Part shown: positions 1 through 6,810 of the stretch, in pieces
Layout: every line of letters starts with the position of its first letter
Position numbering within the stretch: the stretch's first letter is position 1
Source: Flavobacteriales bacterium
Lineage (GTDB): Bacteria; Bacteroidota; Bacteroidia; Flavobacteriales; JADGDT01
Assembly (NCBI GenBank): GCA_023145275.1
Contig: JAGLEB010000124.1
Coordinates: 1-7,376 of the forward strand
Length of the DNA: 7,376 bases
Direction: 5' to 3'
Notes under the pieces: model-generated
What the model saw: the letters and a program-made list of their open reading frames with translations, nothing else
Told to the model about the DNA's origin: nothing
Databases searched by the model: none
Position numbers and translations under genes: made by a program

Positions 1-2
1 TA

Positions 3-119
3 ATTATTAATAACAAGATGCAGTTTGTACTAAATGACAAAAAAGATAAACTGATTGACATAATCAAAGAGCACACAAATTCATATCTAACTAATTGCCA
101 ATATTATAAACAAAAATAA
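3..119 (+). CDS. 3' end of an unidentified protein (partial, runs off left edge)
   Basis: A reading frame is open from the left edge and ends at TAA 117-119, giving 38 residues that finish in NCQYYKQK. The visible tail is rich in Lys, Asn and Ile, with a probable amphipathic stretch (KDKLIDIIKEHT). There is an in-frame ATG at 18-20, but nothing marks it as a start, so I read this as the C-terminus of a longer gene entering from the left. The fragment is too short to assign a family. A -7 promoter box begins 29 bases after the stop, so the next gene is probably transcribed separately. It could also be a chance open frame, since only about 115 bases support it. Confidence 0.4.
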   Translation: MINNKMQFVLNDKKDKLIDIIKEHTNSYLTNCQYYKQK

Positions 120-147
120 TCAAAATCAAATATTTATCATAGAAAAG

Positions 148-155
148 TAATTTTG
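148..155 (+). promoter_or_regulatory. Bacteroidota-type -7 promoter box for the secreted C25-like gene
   Basis: TAATTTTG is a perfect match to the TAnnTTTG box recognised by the primary sigma factor of Bacteroidota. It lies 39 bases before the ATG at 195, so a transcript would start around 160 with a leader of about 35 nt. I do not see a convincing TTG-type -33 element at the usual spacing. The TTG codon at 153-155 lies inside this box, which argues against it being the translation start. Confidence 0.5.
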
Positions 156-194
156 GTAGTTTTTAAAAGTAAAGCTACTTTTAAAAAAAAATAC

Positions 195-2150
195 ATGAAA
201 CACTTATACTTACTACTGCTTATATTTTCAATTTCTTTAAATGCTCAAGATAAGTCAAACGATAAAGTTGTCCCACTAAGCGCTGTCGTTAGCTCCAAAC
301 CTACAGCAATTACTTTGAACTGGACAGAAAACAATTCTGCAGGGGAGGTATATATTGTTAAACGGAAACTAAAAGGAGAAGAAAATTGGGAAGCTTTGGC
401 GAATGTAGCCCTTGGAAACATTAGCTATACTGACTATAACGTTTCTGTTGGAGAACCGTATGAATATACAGTTGAAAAAGTATACAGTGCTACTAATCCG
501 TATGTGTATTCTTGGGGTTTTATTAATGCAGGAATTGAAGTAGAACTAGACTACAATAAGGGAGATATGCTATTACTAGTTGATGCTTCTATCTCAGCTG
601 ATATTTCTTTAGAGATAAATCAACTAAAAGAAGACCTTTACAAAGATGGTTGGATGCCTACAGTTTTAAACATTAATTCTAATCTTTCTGCCATAGAAGT
701 TAAAGATGAAATATTAGCTCAGTACAATACTCTCCCAAATTTGAAAGCTCTATATCTATTGGGACACGTGGCTGTTCCCTATTCTGGCAATATTAATCCA
801 GATGGTCATGGAGATCATCGTGGTGCGTGGCCTGCAGATATATATTACGCAGATTTGGATGGTACTTGGACAGATAATTCTGTAAATAATATTTCAGCAT
901 CAGATCCTAGGAACCATAACAGACCTGGTGATGGTAAATTCGATCAAAGCTTTGTACCCTCAAAGTTAGAACTACAAGTTGCAAGGGTTGATTTTCATTA
1001 TATGGGTGCATTTAGTGGCTCTGAGGCTAGCCAAGTAAAAAGATACCTCAACAAGGCACATGCTTTTAAAACTGCTGAATATACTCCTCAAGAAAAAGGA
1101 ATGTACGACGATGGATTCTCGTGGATGAGTGATGGATTTGCTCAAAATGCCATTAGAAATTTTGCTCCTTTCTTTGGAACTGGAAATATAAAAAAAGCAG
1201 ATTATTTTACTACACTAACAAAAGAGAGCTATTTGTGGTCCTATGGATGTGGACCAGGGAATAATATTTTTATACAATCATTAAATAATGGAAGGGCATT
1301 GATGACACAGCACCTTGCAGAAACTGATATGGAAGCTGTATTTACTATGGTATTCGGTAGTTATTTTGGTGATTGGGATAAGTGGAACAACGTAATGAGA
1401 GCTATCCTAATAAATGGTAAAACACTTGCTGTTTCGTGGGCTGGGCGTCCAAATTTCTACTATCACAATATGGCACTAGGAGAAAATTTGGGCTACTCTG
1501 CAAAAATATCAATGGACAAGTGGTCAGGGTACAACCCTAGTGGAGGAACCGGAGTAGAAATGGTTCATGTATCTCAGTTGGGCGATCCCTCTTTAAGAGC
1601 CTACTATGTTAAACCTCCTTCAGAATTATCTGTATCAAAAGGCATTAATGATAACATATTATCGTGGACTGCAAGCAGCGACTCTAGCATTGACGGTTAT
1701 AATGTTTACAGACGTACAGAAAATAGCCTATGGGAAAAGTTAACAATATCACTTACTCCCACTACTAACTACACCGACAATACCATCACATCAGGAAGTG
1801 ACTATGAATATATGATTAAATCGGTATACCTGAAAATTAATGGTAGTGGATCATTCTACAACGAAAGTCTTGGTACAATAGTTGGTGAAGTTTTAGCAAA
1901 CGATACGAATGATATCGCTAATGAGGATATAAATATTTATCCAATCCCCGCAAAGCAAACACTAAATATTTCTGCAAGTACCTTTATTAAAAGCTTCTCG
2001 ATTACGTCTGTTGCAGGGCAGATAATTATAAGCAAAAGAATTGACACCACAGACTATAAAATCAACATTTCAACCTTGCAATCAGGTGTGTATTTTATTG
2101 GTTTAGAAACTGAAAAAGGAATAATAGAAAAGAAGTTTATAAAAGAATAG
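195..2150 (+). CDS. Secreted gingipain (C25)-like protein with FN3-like domains and T9SS type A sorting domain
   Basis: A 651-residue protein from ATG 195. An upstream TTG at 153 would add 14 residues ahead of the signal peptide and overlaps the promoter box, so I reject it. Residues 1-17 are a signal peptide (MKHLYLLLLIFSISLNA, cleavage likely before Q18). Residues about 26-102 look like an FN3 domain (ITLNWTEN, SYTDYNV, YEYTVEKVY). Residues about 116-470 resemble the caspase-like core of family C25 peptidases: a hydrophobic strand MLLLVDAS, then LYLLGHVAVP, ADIYYADLDG at about 214-223, and a closing LGDPSLRAY near 462-470. Conserved-looking signatures are YGCG (350-353), FGSYFGDWD (387-395) and WAGRP (415-419). 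Where gingipains carry catalytic GHG and Cys, this protein seems to have GCG and GSY, so peptidase activity is doubtful. A second FN3-like domain spans about 475-566. Residues 578-651 are a type A sorting domain (NIYPIPA, SGVYFIGL, ending KKFIKE), predicting export by T9SS and attachment or release at the cell surface. The substrate or partner is unknown. Confidence 0.82.
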   Translation: MKHLYLLLLIFSISLNAQDKSNDKVVPLSAVVSSKPTAITLNWTENNSAGEVYIVKRKLKGEENWEALANVALGNISYTDYNVSVGEPYEYTVEKVYSATNPYVYSWGFINAGIEVELDYNKGDMLLLVDASISADISLEINQLKEDLYKDGWMPTVLNINSNLSAIEVKDEILAQYNTLPNLKALYLLGHVAVPYSGNINPDGHGDHRGAWPADIYYADLDGTWTDNSVNNISASDPRNHNRPGDGKFDQSFVPSKLELQVARVDFHYMGAFSGSEASQVKRYLNKAHAFKTAEYTPQEKGMYDDGFSWMSDGFAQNAIRNFAPFFGTGNIKKADYFTTLTKESYLWSYGCGPGNNIFIQSLNNGRALMTQHLAETDMEAVFTMVFGSYFGDWDKWNNVMRAILINGKTLAVSWAGRPNFYYHNMALGENLGYSAKISMDKWSGYNPSGGTGVEMVHVSQLGDPSLRAYYVKPPSELSVSKGINDNILSWTASSDSSIDGYNVYRRTENSLWEKLTISLTPTTNYTDNTITSGSDYEYMIKSVYLKINGSGSFYNESLGTIVGEVLANDTNDIANEDINIYPIPAKQTLNISASTFIKSFSITSVAGQIIISKRIDTTDYKINISTLQSGVYFIGLETEKGIIEKKFIKE

Positions 2151-2459
2151 GGTGATATATCACAAATCAACACATCCAATAATCGCTTTGTATCTACTTG
2201 AATGAAAGAACAATGAACTTACTATAACTCTATTTAGTGCCTCTTAGAAAACTATTTATTCTTTATGGTGACGTATAGAAAACTTTAAGGCCGAGATAGC
2301 GAAGAGATTGGTAAAAATGCCTGAATTCTTCTAAAAAGATAAATACAGTTTTGAATAAATACTAAAAAAGAGGTTTAACTTTATAAAGTTAAACCCCTTT
2401 TTTTACTTCCAAAACTTTAATAGAAAGTATTGGTGTGTTTTTTTAGAAGCTTCCAAAGT
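2151..2459. other. Intergenic region between convergent genes, no gene seen
   Basis: These 309 bases separate the stops of two convergent genes. All frames are broken by frequent stops and I found no coding remnant. A 12-nt perfect palindrome GTGATATATCAC sits at 2152-2163, just after the plus-strand stop. It has no following T-tract, so it is not a clear terminator. The only strong element is the palindromic terminator at 2364-2404. Confidence 0.6.
2364..2404. terminator. Bidirectional rho-independent terminator between convergent genes
   Basis: Bases 2372-2395 form a perfect 24-nt palindrome (half-site GGTTTAACTTTA), which folds into a stem of about 10 bp with a TATA loop. It is flanked by six A's (2364-2369) on the left and seven T's (2398-2404) on the right, with one further G:C pair (2370/2397) after a mismatch. 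Read from either strand, the hairpin is followed by a U-tract. It can therefore end both the plus-strand gene stopping at 2150 and the minus-strand gene stopping at 2460. Confidence 0.85.
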
Positions 2460-4778
2460 CTACCTTTTGGGATTAGCACTCATACCTTGTAATATATTTT
2501 GAAGCTGGGTTGTATACTGCGAATTTGGAAATTTATCGAACATCACCATCACTGTTTGCTGTGCTTTCTTACTTTGGTTTGTGTTCAGATACAATATCGC
2601 GAGGGCATACATATAAGCATCATTCTCAGGGCTTAAATTAATAGCCGTCAAAAGGTATTTCTCCGCATTTTTTCCATCTTTCAACCCTTGATAAAGCAGT
2701 CCTAAGTTATAGGCTACCCTATCGTTGTAAGGTTGAATCTCTAGAGCCTTGGCTAAGTACTCAACTGCTTTTTTGTTGTTGTTTTCCTCTGCGCTTATCA
2801 GTCCTAAATAGTAGTACCCTTCAAACATATCAGGAGATTTTGAAACTGCATTTTCTAAGACCTTCTTGGCTTCCGCAGAATTCCCTTCTCTGCTTAATAA
2901 AATAGAAAGCGTAACACTCGACGGGTAGAACATATCATCTATCCTCAACGATTCTTTCAAATATTTAATAGCTTCAACATCATCACCTTCTTTGATTCTC
3001 ATATTTGCAAGGTTGTACATACTCGATGGAAAGTCTGCAGTGTATTCCATTTGAGCTTTATATTCTTCTAATGCATTATGATACTCTCTATCGTATCTAG
3101 GATCGAATTTAAGGTTTGGATAAATTGACACCTGTGCTAGCACAGCTGAACGTATAGCCCTTATACTATCTGATAGTAATGGAGCTAACTTCTTAACAAA
3201 GGTAGCCTTATTAGGATTGTTATAATTAAGGACAGCCGTTTGTCGTACCATCGGACTTGGATTCTTTAACGATTTTTCAATTGCCGCCATAGCTTCTTCC
3301 GATGCAAATCGTCCTAAATAGGCAATTGCTGTAGCTCGATAAATTTCGTTGATAGAGTCTTGCTCTAACACTTCGTTAATAAGAATTGGAACAGCCTTGT
3401 AATCCCCGTTTCGCGCATCGGCGAAAGCATTGAACATTACAGTATTTTCGTGTTCAAGCTTATGACCATACCATTTTTCAATAGCTTCTACAGACCACTC
3501 GTTACTTTTATCTTTATGACATTGATTACACGCATTTGGAGTACCGTTTCTTATTGACAAGTCGGGACGTGGAACTCTAAGGCTATGATCTCTACGAAAA
3601 TCTACCCCCATAAAATTAGCTCCTGGCATATGGCAATCTACACAGTCAGTACCATCTCCTCGTTCATTTTCGTAAAGTCCATTATTTGACATAGGTCCTG
3701 TTCCTCCAGTCTTTTTATGGAAGTGATGTTTCTCTTCGTAATCGGCAGGAATATGACATTGGTAACAAAGTTTGTTCCCCTTGAATTTAGTTTCTGTAGT
3801 ATGAGGATCGTGACAGTCAATACAGCGGATATTGTGACGGAACATTTTGCTCTGCATAAACGACCCAACAACGTAATCTTCGTCTAATATCTGACCATCT
3901 GAGTGGTAATATCTATCGTGTAAAAGCTGTGGTACCCAATTTTGCATATAGTACTCATTCTGATGCTTATAATCTCCAAAAGAAGTTCGACGAGCATGAC
4001 AGTACCCACATTGATTGATTAACTCTTGAGAGTTAAGACCTTTTGTTTTATTAGAAAATCCTGCATATTCTAATTCAGGTCTTTCCTTCTCGTCAATCTC
4101 AGCCCATTTGTTATGAATAGAACCTGGTCCGTGACAAGTCTCACAACCAACATTAATATCTGAATAGGTAGTATGGAACTCTTTAGTTTCCATGTTGTAA
4201 CCTTTGTGATAGTTTGTAGTGTGACACTCAGCACACATGCCATTCCAATTTTGTCCATTGTTTGTCCAGTACAACCAATTATCAGACTCTATTTTCTGAC
4301 CGTGGTATATACTATCTACCAAACTAAACCAATCGTTTTGCTGTAAATCCCATGCTATAGGCAGACATTGCAACCTCCCTTTTTCAGTTTCTATCAAATA
4401 TTGTTGTAAGGGCCTTAATCCAAAAACATATGTGATCTCCATTTCTTTTTCTACACCATTTTCTCCTTTGGTGAAAACGAAGTATTTACCATCTCTCTTG
4501 TAAAACTTACTTACATCTCCTTTTTTTGATGTGAATGTTGTGTTATTGAAATCGCCAGTAACAGATTTTACAGATACTGTGTCCATCGCCCTTTCGTGGT
4601 CGGACCCTAGCCAATCAACATGTTCTGCTTCATGACATTCAACACACGTCTTATTTCCGGCGAAGGTAGCTTCTCCTTCAAGGGCAGTAAACTTTGAATA
4701 TTTTTCTTCCTCGTTATTGTTACAGCTAACAGCAAGTAGAAGTAGTAGTAATGGTAGTAGTTTTTTTATATGCGACAT
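2460..4778 (-). CDS. Octaheme c-type cytochrome lipoprotein with HEAT-like and TPR repeats
   Basis: A 772-residue protein. The N-terminus MSHIKKLLPLLLLLLAVSC is a lipoprotein signal with lipid-accepting Cys19, followed by NNNEEE. Eight CxxCH heme-attachment motifs follow at residues 45, 182, 212, 257, 319, 338, 379 and 417 (CVECH, CAECH, CETCH, CGYCH, CIDCH, CYQCH, CVDCH, CNQCH). Their presence requires export and cytochrome c maturation. The segments WLGSDHERAMD (56-66), LRPLQQYLIE (121-130), GRLQCLPIAWD (134-144) and QNWNGMCAECH (176-186) match, from memory, a widespread but uncharacterised family of multiheme cytochrome c/TPR proteins. Residues about 455-555 look like HEAT repeats (MVRQTAVLNY, IRAIRSAVLAQV). 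Residues about 580-755 are TPRs (AIKYLKESLRID, AVEYLAKALEIQPY, AEKYLLTAINLSP). Likely role: electron transfer in the periplasm or at an outer-membrane face, with the repeats docking a partner. The physiological reaction is unknown, and no quinol oxidase, reductase or porin gene lies beside it here. It is probably transcribed alone, given the 371-bp gap upstream and terminator downstream. Confidence 0.88.
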   Translation of the reverse strand: MSHIKKLLPLLLLLLAVSCNNNEEEKYSKFTALEGEATFAGNKTCVECHEAEHVDWLGSDHERAMDTVSVKSVTGDFNNTTFTSKKGDVSKFYKRDGKYFVFTKGENGVEKEMEITYVFGLRPLQQYLIETEKGRLQCLPIAWDLQQNDWFSLVDSIYHGQKIESDNWLYWTNNGQNWNGMCAECHTTNYHKGYNMETKEFHTTYSDINVGCETCHGPGSIHNKWAEIDEKERPELEYAGFSNKTKGLNSQELINQCGYCHARRTSFGDYKHQNEYYMQNWVPQLLHDRYYHSDGQILDEDYVVGSFMQSKMFRHNIRCIDCHDPHTTETKFKGNKLCYQCHIPADYEEKHHFHKKTGGTGPMSNNGLYENERGDGTDCVDCHMPGANFMGVDFRRDHSLRVPRPDLSIRNGTPNACNQCHKDKSNEWSVEAIEKWYGHKLEHENTVMFNAFADARNGDYKAVPILINEVLEQDSINEIYRATAIAYLGRFASEEAMAAIEKSLKNPSPMVRQTAVLNYNNPNKATFVKKLAPLLSDSIRAIRSAVLAQVSIYPNLKFDPRYDREYHNALEEYKAQMEYTADFPSSMYNLANMRIKEGDDVEAIKYLKESLRIDDMFYPSSVTLSILLSREGNSAEAKKVLENAVSKSPDMFEGYYYLGLISAEENNNKKAVEYLAKALEIQPYNDRVAYNLGLLYQGLKDGKNAEKYLLTAINLSPENDAYMYALAILYLNTNQSKKAQQTVMVMFDKFPNSQYTTQLQNILQGMSANPKR

Positions 4779-5149
4779 ATCGAAATTATATAAATATCAG
4801 ACATTTATCAATGAAAAACATATAGCAATGCTAAAGGCTTCATGAGAGGTAAATGTAAGTAATAAAAGTGTGTTTGAGAAGTTTTTATTGGCATTCATCA
4901 AAAGCTAGACCAAGAAATACAGGAGACGCTAAATCAGCATCAATTAGGGTTGGTAACTATAATTTATTAGTTCTACTGTTATTTTAATGGGGTTAATAGC
5001 TTACGAGGTTAAAAGGTTATGAGTTTGTACCCCTATTAACCTTAACTTAGGTTATTAAACACAGTTATACAACATCGATAATGTAACCGAGATAACAATA
5101 TGACTAATAGGAATATAATCCTAAAAAAACTCAAAGATGGACCCCCTCC
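4779..5149. other. Long intergenic region upstream of the cytochrome gene, with GGTTA repeats
   Basis: This 371-bp gap lies between two minus-strand genes, so it must hold the end of the aldehyde dehydrogenase transcript and probably the cytochrome promoter. I found no perfect minus-strand TAnnTTTG box. The nearest candidates each carry one deviation (around 4781-4788, 4899-4907 and 5132-5139), so none is called. GGTTA occurs six times between 4991 and 5088: plus strand at 4991, 5007, 5015 and 5050; minus strand at 5037-5041 and 5084-5088. Two hairpins are possible: GGTTAATAG (4991-4999) with CTATTAACC (5033-5041), and TAACCT (5037-5042) with AGGTTA (5049-5054). Neither is followed by a minus-strand U-tract. 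No convincing gene is present. Confidence 0.5.
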
Positions 5150-6538
5150 CTATTCTACCAATATTTTCAGAAGCTTCTTTTTCCAATCTGTAAACGGCGG
5201 ATATTTTATCGGCGGTTCAATAATTGTTGATTTACTTAGAATAGATTTGTAATGCGAAAAAGCATCAAAACCAGCCTTCCCATGATAACTACCCATTCCG
5301 GAATTTCCAACACCGCCAAATGGAAGATTAGAATTTGTTAAATGCATAATTGCCTCATTAACCATCCCTCCCCCAAAAGATATTTCATGAAATATTTTAT
5401 CAGCAGTTTTTGAATTTGATGAAAACACATAAAGTGCTAAAGGTTTTTCTCTATCTTTCACCTGTTTTATTGCCCAATCTAAATCCTCAAACTGAATGAA
5501 TGGCAATATCGGTCCAAAAATCTCTTCCTGCATAACGCCATCTTCGAAAGTAACATTTTCTAAAATTGTTGGAGAAATATAATTATCGGATTTATCTGTT
5601 TCCCCACCAAAAACAACTTTTTCCTTATCTATAAGATTTACAATCCTTTCGAAATGCCTTTTATTTATAATTCTAACAAATGCTTCACTTTTCTGAGGGT
5701 CTTCCCCGTGTATTGTAAGTATCTCCTCTTTTATCTTGTCAATTAATTTTTCCTTAATTCCTTTTTCTACCAATATATAATCGGGAGCTATACAAGTTTG
5801 ACCACCATTTAAAAATTTTGCCCAGACTATTCTTTTTGCAGTAATTGCGATATCTGCATCATTAAAAACAAAGGTCGGACTTTTACCACCTAGCTCTAAA
5901 GTTACGGGTGTAAGATTATTAGCTGCGGCTTTCATCACTATCTTACCAACGTTGGAGCTACCAGTATAGAAAATTTTATCAAATTTTTGTTTTAATAAAC
6001 TAGTCGTCTCTTCCACTCCACCTTCAACAACTTTCAAGTATTTTTCATCAAAATTTTCGTTAATCAACTTTGCCATAGCATTTGAAGTATTCAATGCTAG
6101 TTCTGAAGGTTTTATAATAGCCGTATTACCAGCAGCTAACGCAGGTACAACCGGCGCCAATGACAATTGATAAGGATAATTCCAAGCTCCTATTACTAAT
6201 GAAACTCCAAGCGGCTCAGGTATTATGTAGCTTGTACCTGGAAGGTTTGCCATATTTGTTGCTACACTTATTTTTTTACTCCATCCTTTTAATTCAGAAA
6301 TAGCTTCATTAATATCGTGATACACCAATGCTAGTTCTGTTGCGTAATTCTCGAAACTTGATTTTTTGAAATCTTTATAAATTGCTTCATCCAATAAGTC
6401 CTCATTATCGGCTAAGATTTTCTTCAATTTCTTCAATTGAGAAATCCTAAAGTTAACATCTTTTGTAATATTAGAATTGAAGTATTCACGTTGCGAATCG
6501 ACTAGTTCTTTATAATCAATAATTGTTTGCGTTTCCAT
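5150..6538 (-). CDS. Aldehyde dehydrogenase, class 3 type (NAD(P)+-dependent)
   Basis: A 462-residue cytoplasmic enzyme of the aldehyde dehydrogenase superfamily. It oxidises an aldehyde to the carboxylic acid with NAD+ or NADP+. Visible active-site and cofactor elements are WNYP with Asn120, IKPSE with Lys143, the Rossmann turn YTGSSNVGK (191-199), general base Glu215 in LELGGKSP, catalytic Cys249 in NGGQTC, EEIFGP (338-343), and LPFGGVGNSGMGSYHGK (405-421). The short N-terminus, the length near 460 and the C-terminal segment YPPFTDWKKKLLKIL fit the ALDH3/YwdH-like bacterial branch, whose members often act on fatty or aromatic aldehydes. The substrate here cannot be told from sequence. All expected catalytic residues are present, so it should be active. 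The start METQTIID fits the usual N-terminus. It is divergent from fbaA with 272 bp between the start codons. I see no hairpin terminator right after its stop. Confidence 0.93.
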   Translation of the reverse strand: METQTIIDYKELVDSQREYFNSNITKDVNFRISQLKKLKKILADNEDLLDEAIYKDFKKSSFENYATELALVYHDINEAISELKGWSKKISVATNMANLPGTSYIIPEPLGVSLVIGAWNYPYQLSLAPVVPALAAGNTAIIKPSELALNTSNAMAKLINENFDEKYLKVVEGGVEETTSLLKQKFDKIFYTGSSNVGKIVMKAAANNLTPVTLELGGKSPTFVFNDADIAITAKRIVWAKFLNGGQTCIAPDYILVEKGIKEKLIDKIKEEILTIHGEDPQKSEAFVRIINKRHFERIVNLIDKEKVVFGGETDKSDNYISPTILENVTFEDGVMQEEIFGPILPFIQFEDLDWAIKQVKDREKPLALYVFSSNSKTADKIFHEISFGGGMVNEAIMHLTNSNLPFGGVGNSGMGSYHGKAGFDAFSHYKSILSKSTIIEPPIKYPPFTDWKKKLLKILVE

Positions 6539-6614
6539 AATTCTATTTTTCGATTGAAAGCAATTTTATAAATGATAAATCTATATAAAAATTCATTAGT
6601 GTACGATAAAAAAC

Positions 6615-6659
6615 AAGACTAAAAAGATATAAATATCTGTCTTATTGAAAATTAGTCTT
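6615..6659. repeat. Nested inverted repeat in the aldehyde dehydrogenase/fbaA divergent promoter region
   Basis: AAGACTAA (about 6615-6622) pairs with TTAGTCTT (6652-6659), enclosing a smaller inverted repeat AGATAT/ATATCT (6625-6630 and 6633-6638). An alternative pairing of AAGAC with GTCTT (6639-6643) also exists, so the two folds compete. It lies about 77 bases upstream of the aldehyde dehydrogenase start and 104 bases upstream of the fbaA -7 box. That position would suit a regulator-binding site or a leader structure. In DNA this AT-rich, the arms could also be chance. Confidence 0.35.
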
Positions 6660-6762
6660 TAGCTTGTGATAGTTACGGTGCATAGGAAAAAGATTTTTAT
6701 TTGCTAACAATAAAATAACAATTTCGGGGTATTGGATCATATACTCTTAAAAAATTAAAGTG

Positions 6763-6770
6763 TATCTTTG
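6763..6770 (+). promoter_or_regulatory. Bacteroidota-type -7 promoter box for fbaA
   Basis: TATCTTTG matches TAnnTTTG perfectly and lies 40 bases before the fbaA ATG. This predicts a leader of about 35 nt that is almost entirely A/T, typical of highly expressed Bacteroidota genes. A TTG occurs at 6732-6734, but its 28-base spacing is longer than the usual 17-23, so the -33 element is not assigned. Confidence 0.6.
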
Positions 6771-6810
6771 CAGAATTATTTAAGAAAATTAAATTAATTA
6801 AATATTTGTC

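Noticed and set aside
153..194. Upstream TTG start adding 14 residues to the secreted C25-like protein
   Set aside because: The TTG lies inside a perfect -7 promoter box, and the added residues would precede a textbook signal peptide that begins at ATG 195.
2152..2163. Palindrome GTGATATATCAC directly after the C25-like gene
   Set aside because: It is short, AT-rich and not followed by a T-tract; the much stronger palindrome at 2372-2395 explains termination.
3638..3871. Minus-strand open frame of 77 codons inside the cytochrome gene
   Set aside because: It lies in another frame of a gene with eight heme motifs and has no domain-like features; it is a shadow.
4070..4258. Minus-strand open frame of 62 codons inside the cytochrome gene
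   Set aside because: It is an out-of-frame shadow of the heme-binding region with no independent support.
4885..4956. Short minus-strand frame reading DADLASPVFLGLAFDECQ before a stop
   Set aside because: It looks protein-like, but only 23 codons are open between two stops, there is no start codon, and neighbouring frames show no continuation, so a gene remnant cannot be supported.
5108..5130. TAGGA/TCCTA hairpin next to an A-tract as a terminator for the aldehyde dehydrogenase
   Set aside because: In the minus-strand transcript the U-tract comes before the hairpin, the wrong order for a rho-independent terminator.
5139..5152. G-rich run on the minus strand right at the aldehyde dehydrogenase stop (TAGGGAGGGGGTCC)
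   Set aside because: It is unusual in AT-rich DNA, but only two G-runs are present, too few for a quadruplex, and there is no hairpin plus U-tract to make it a terminator.
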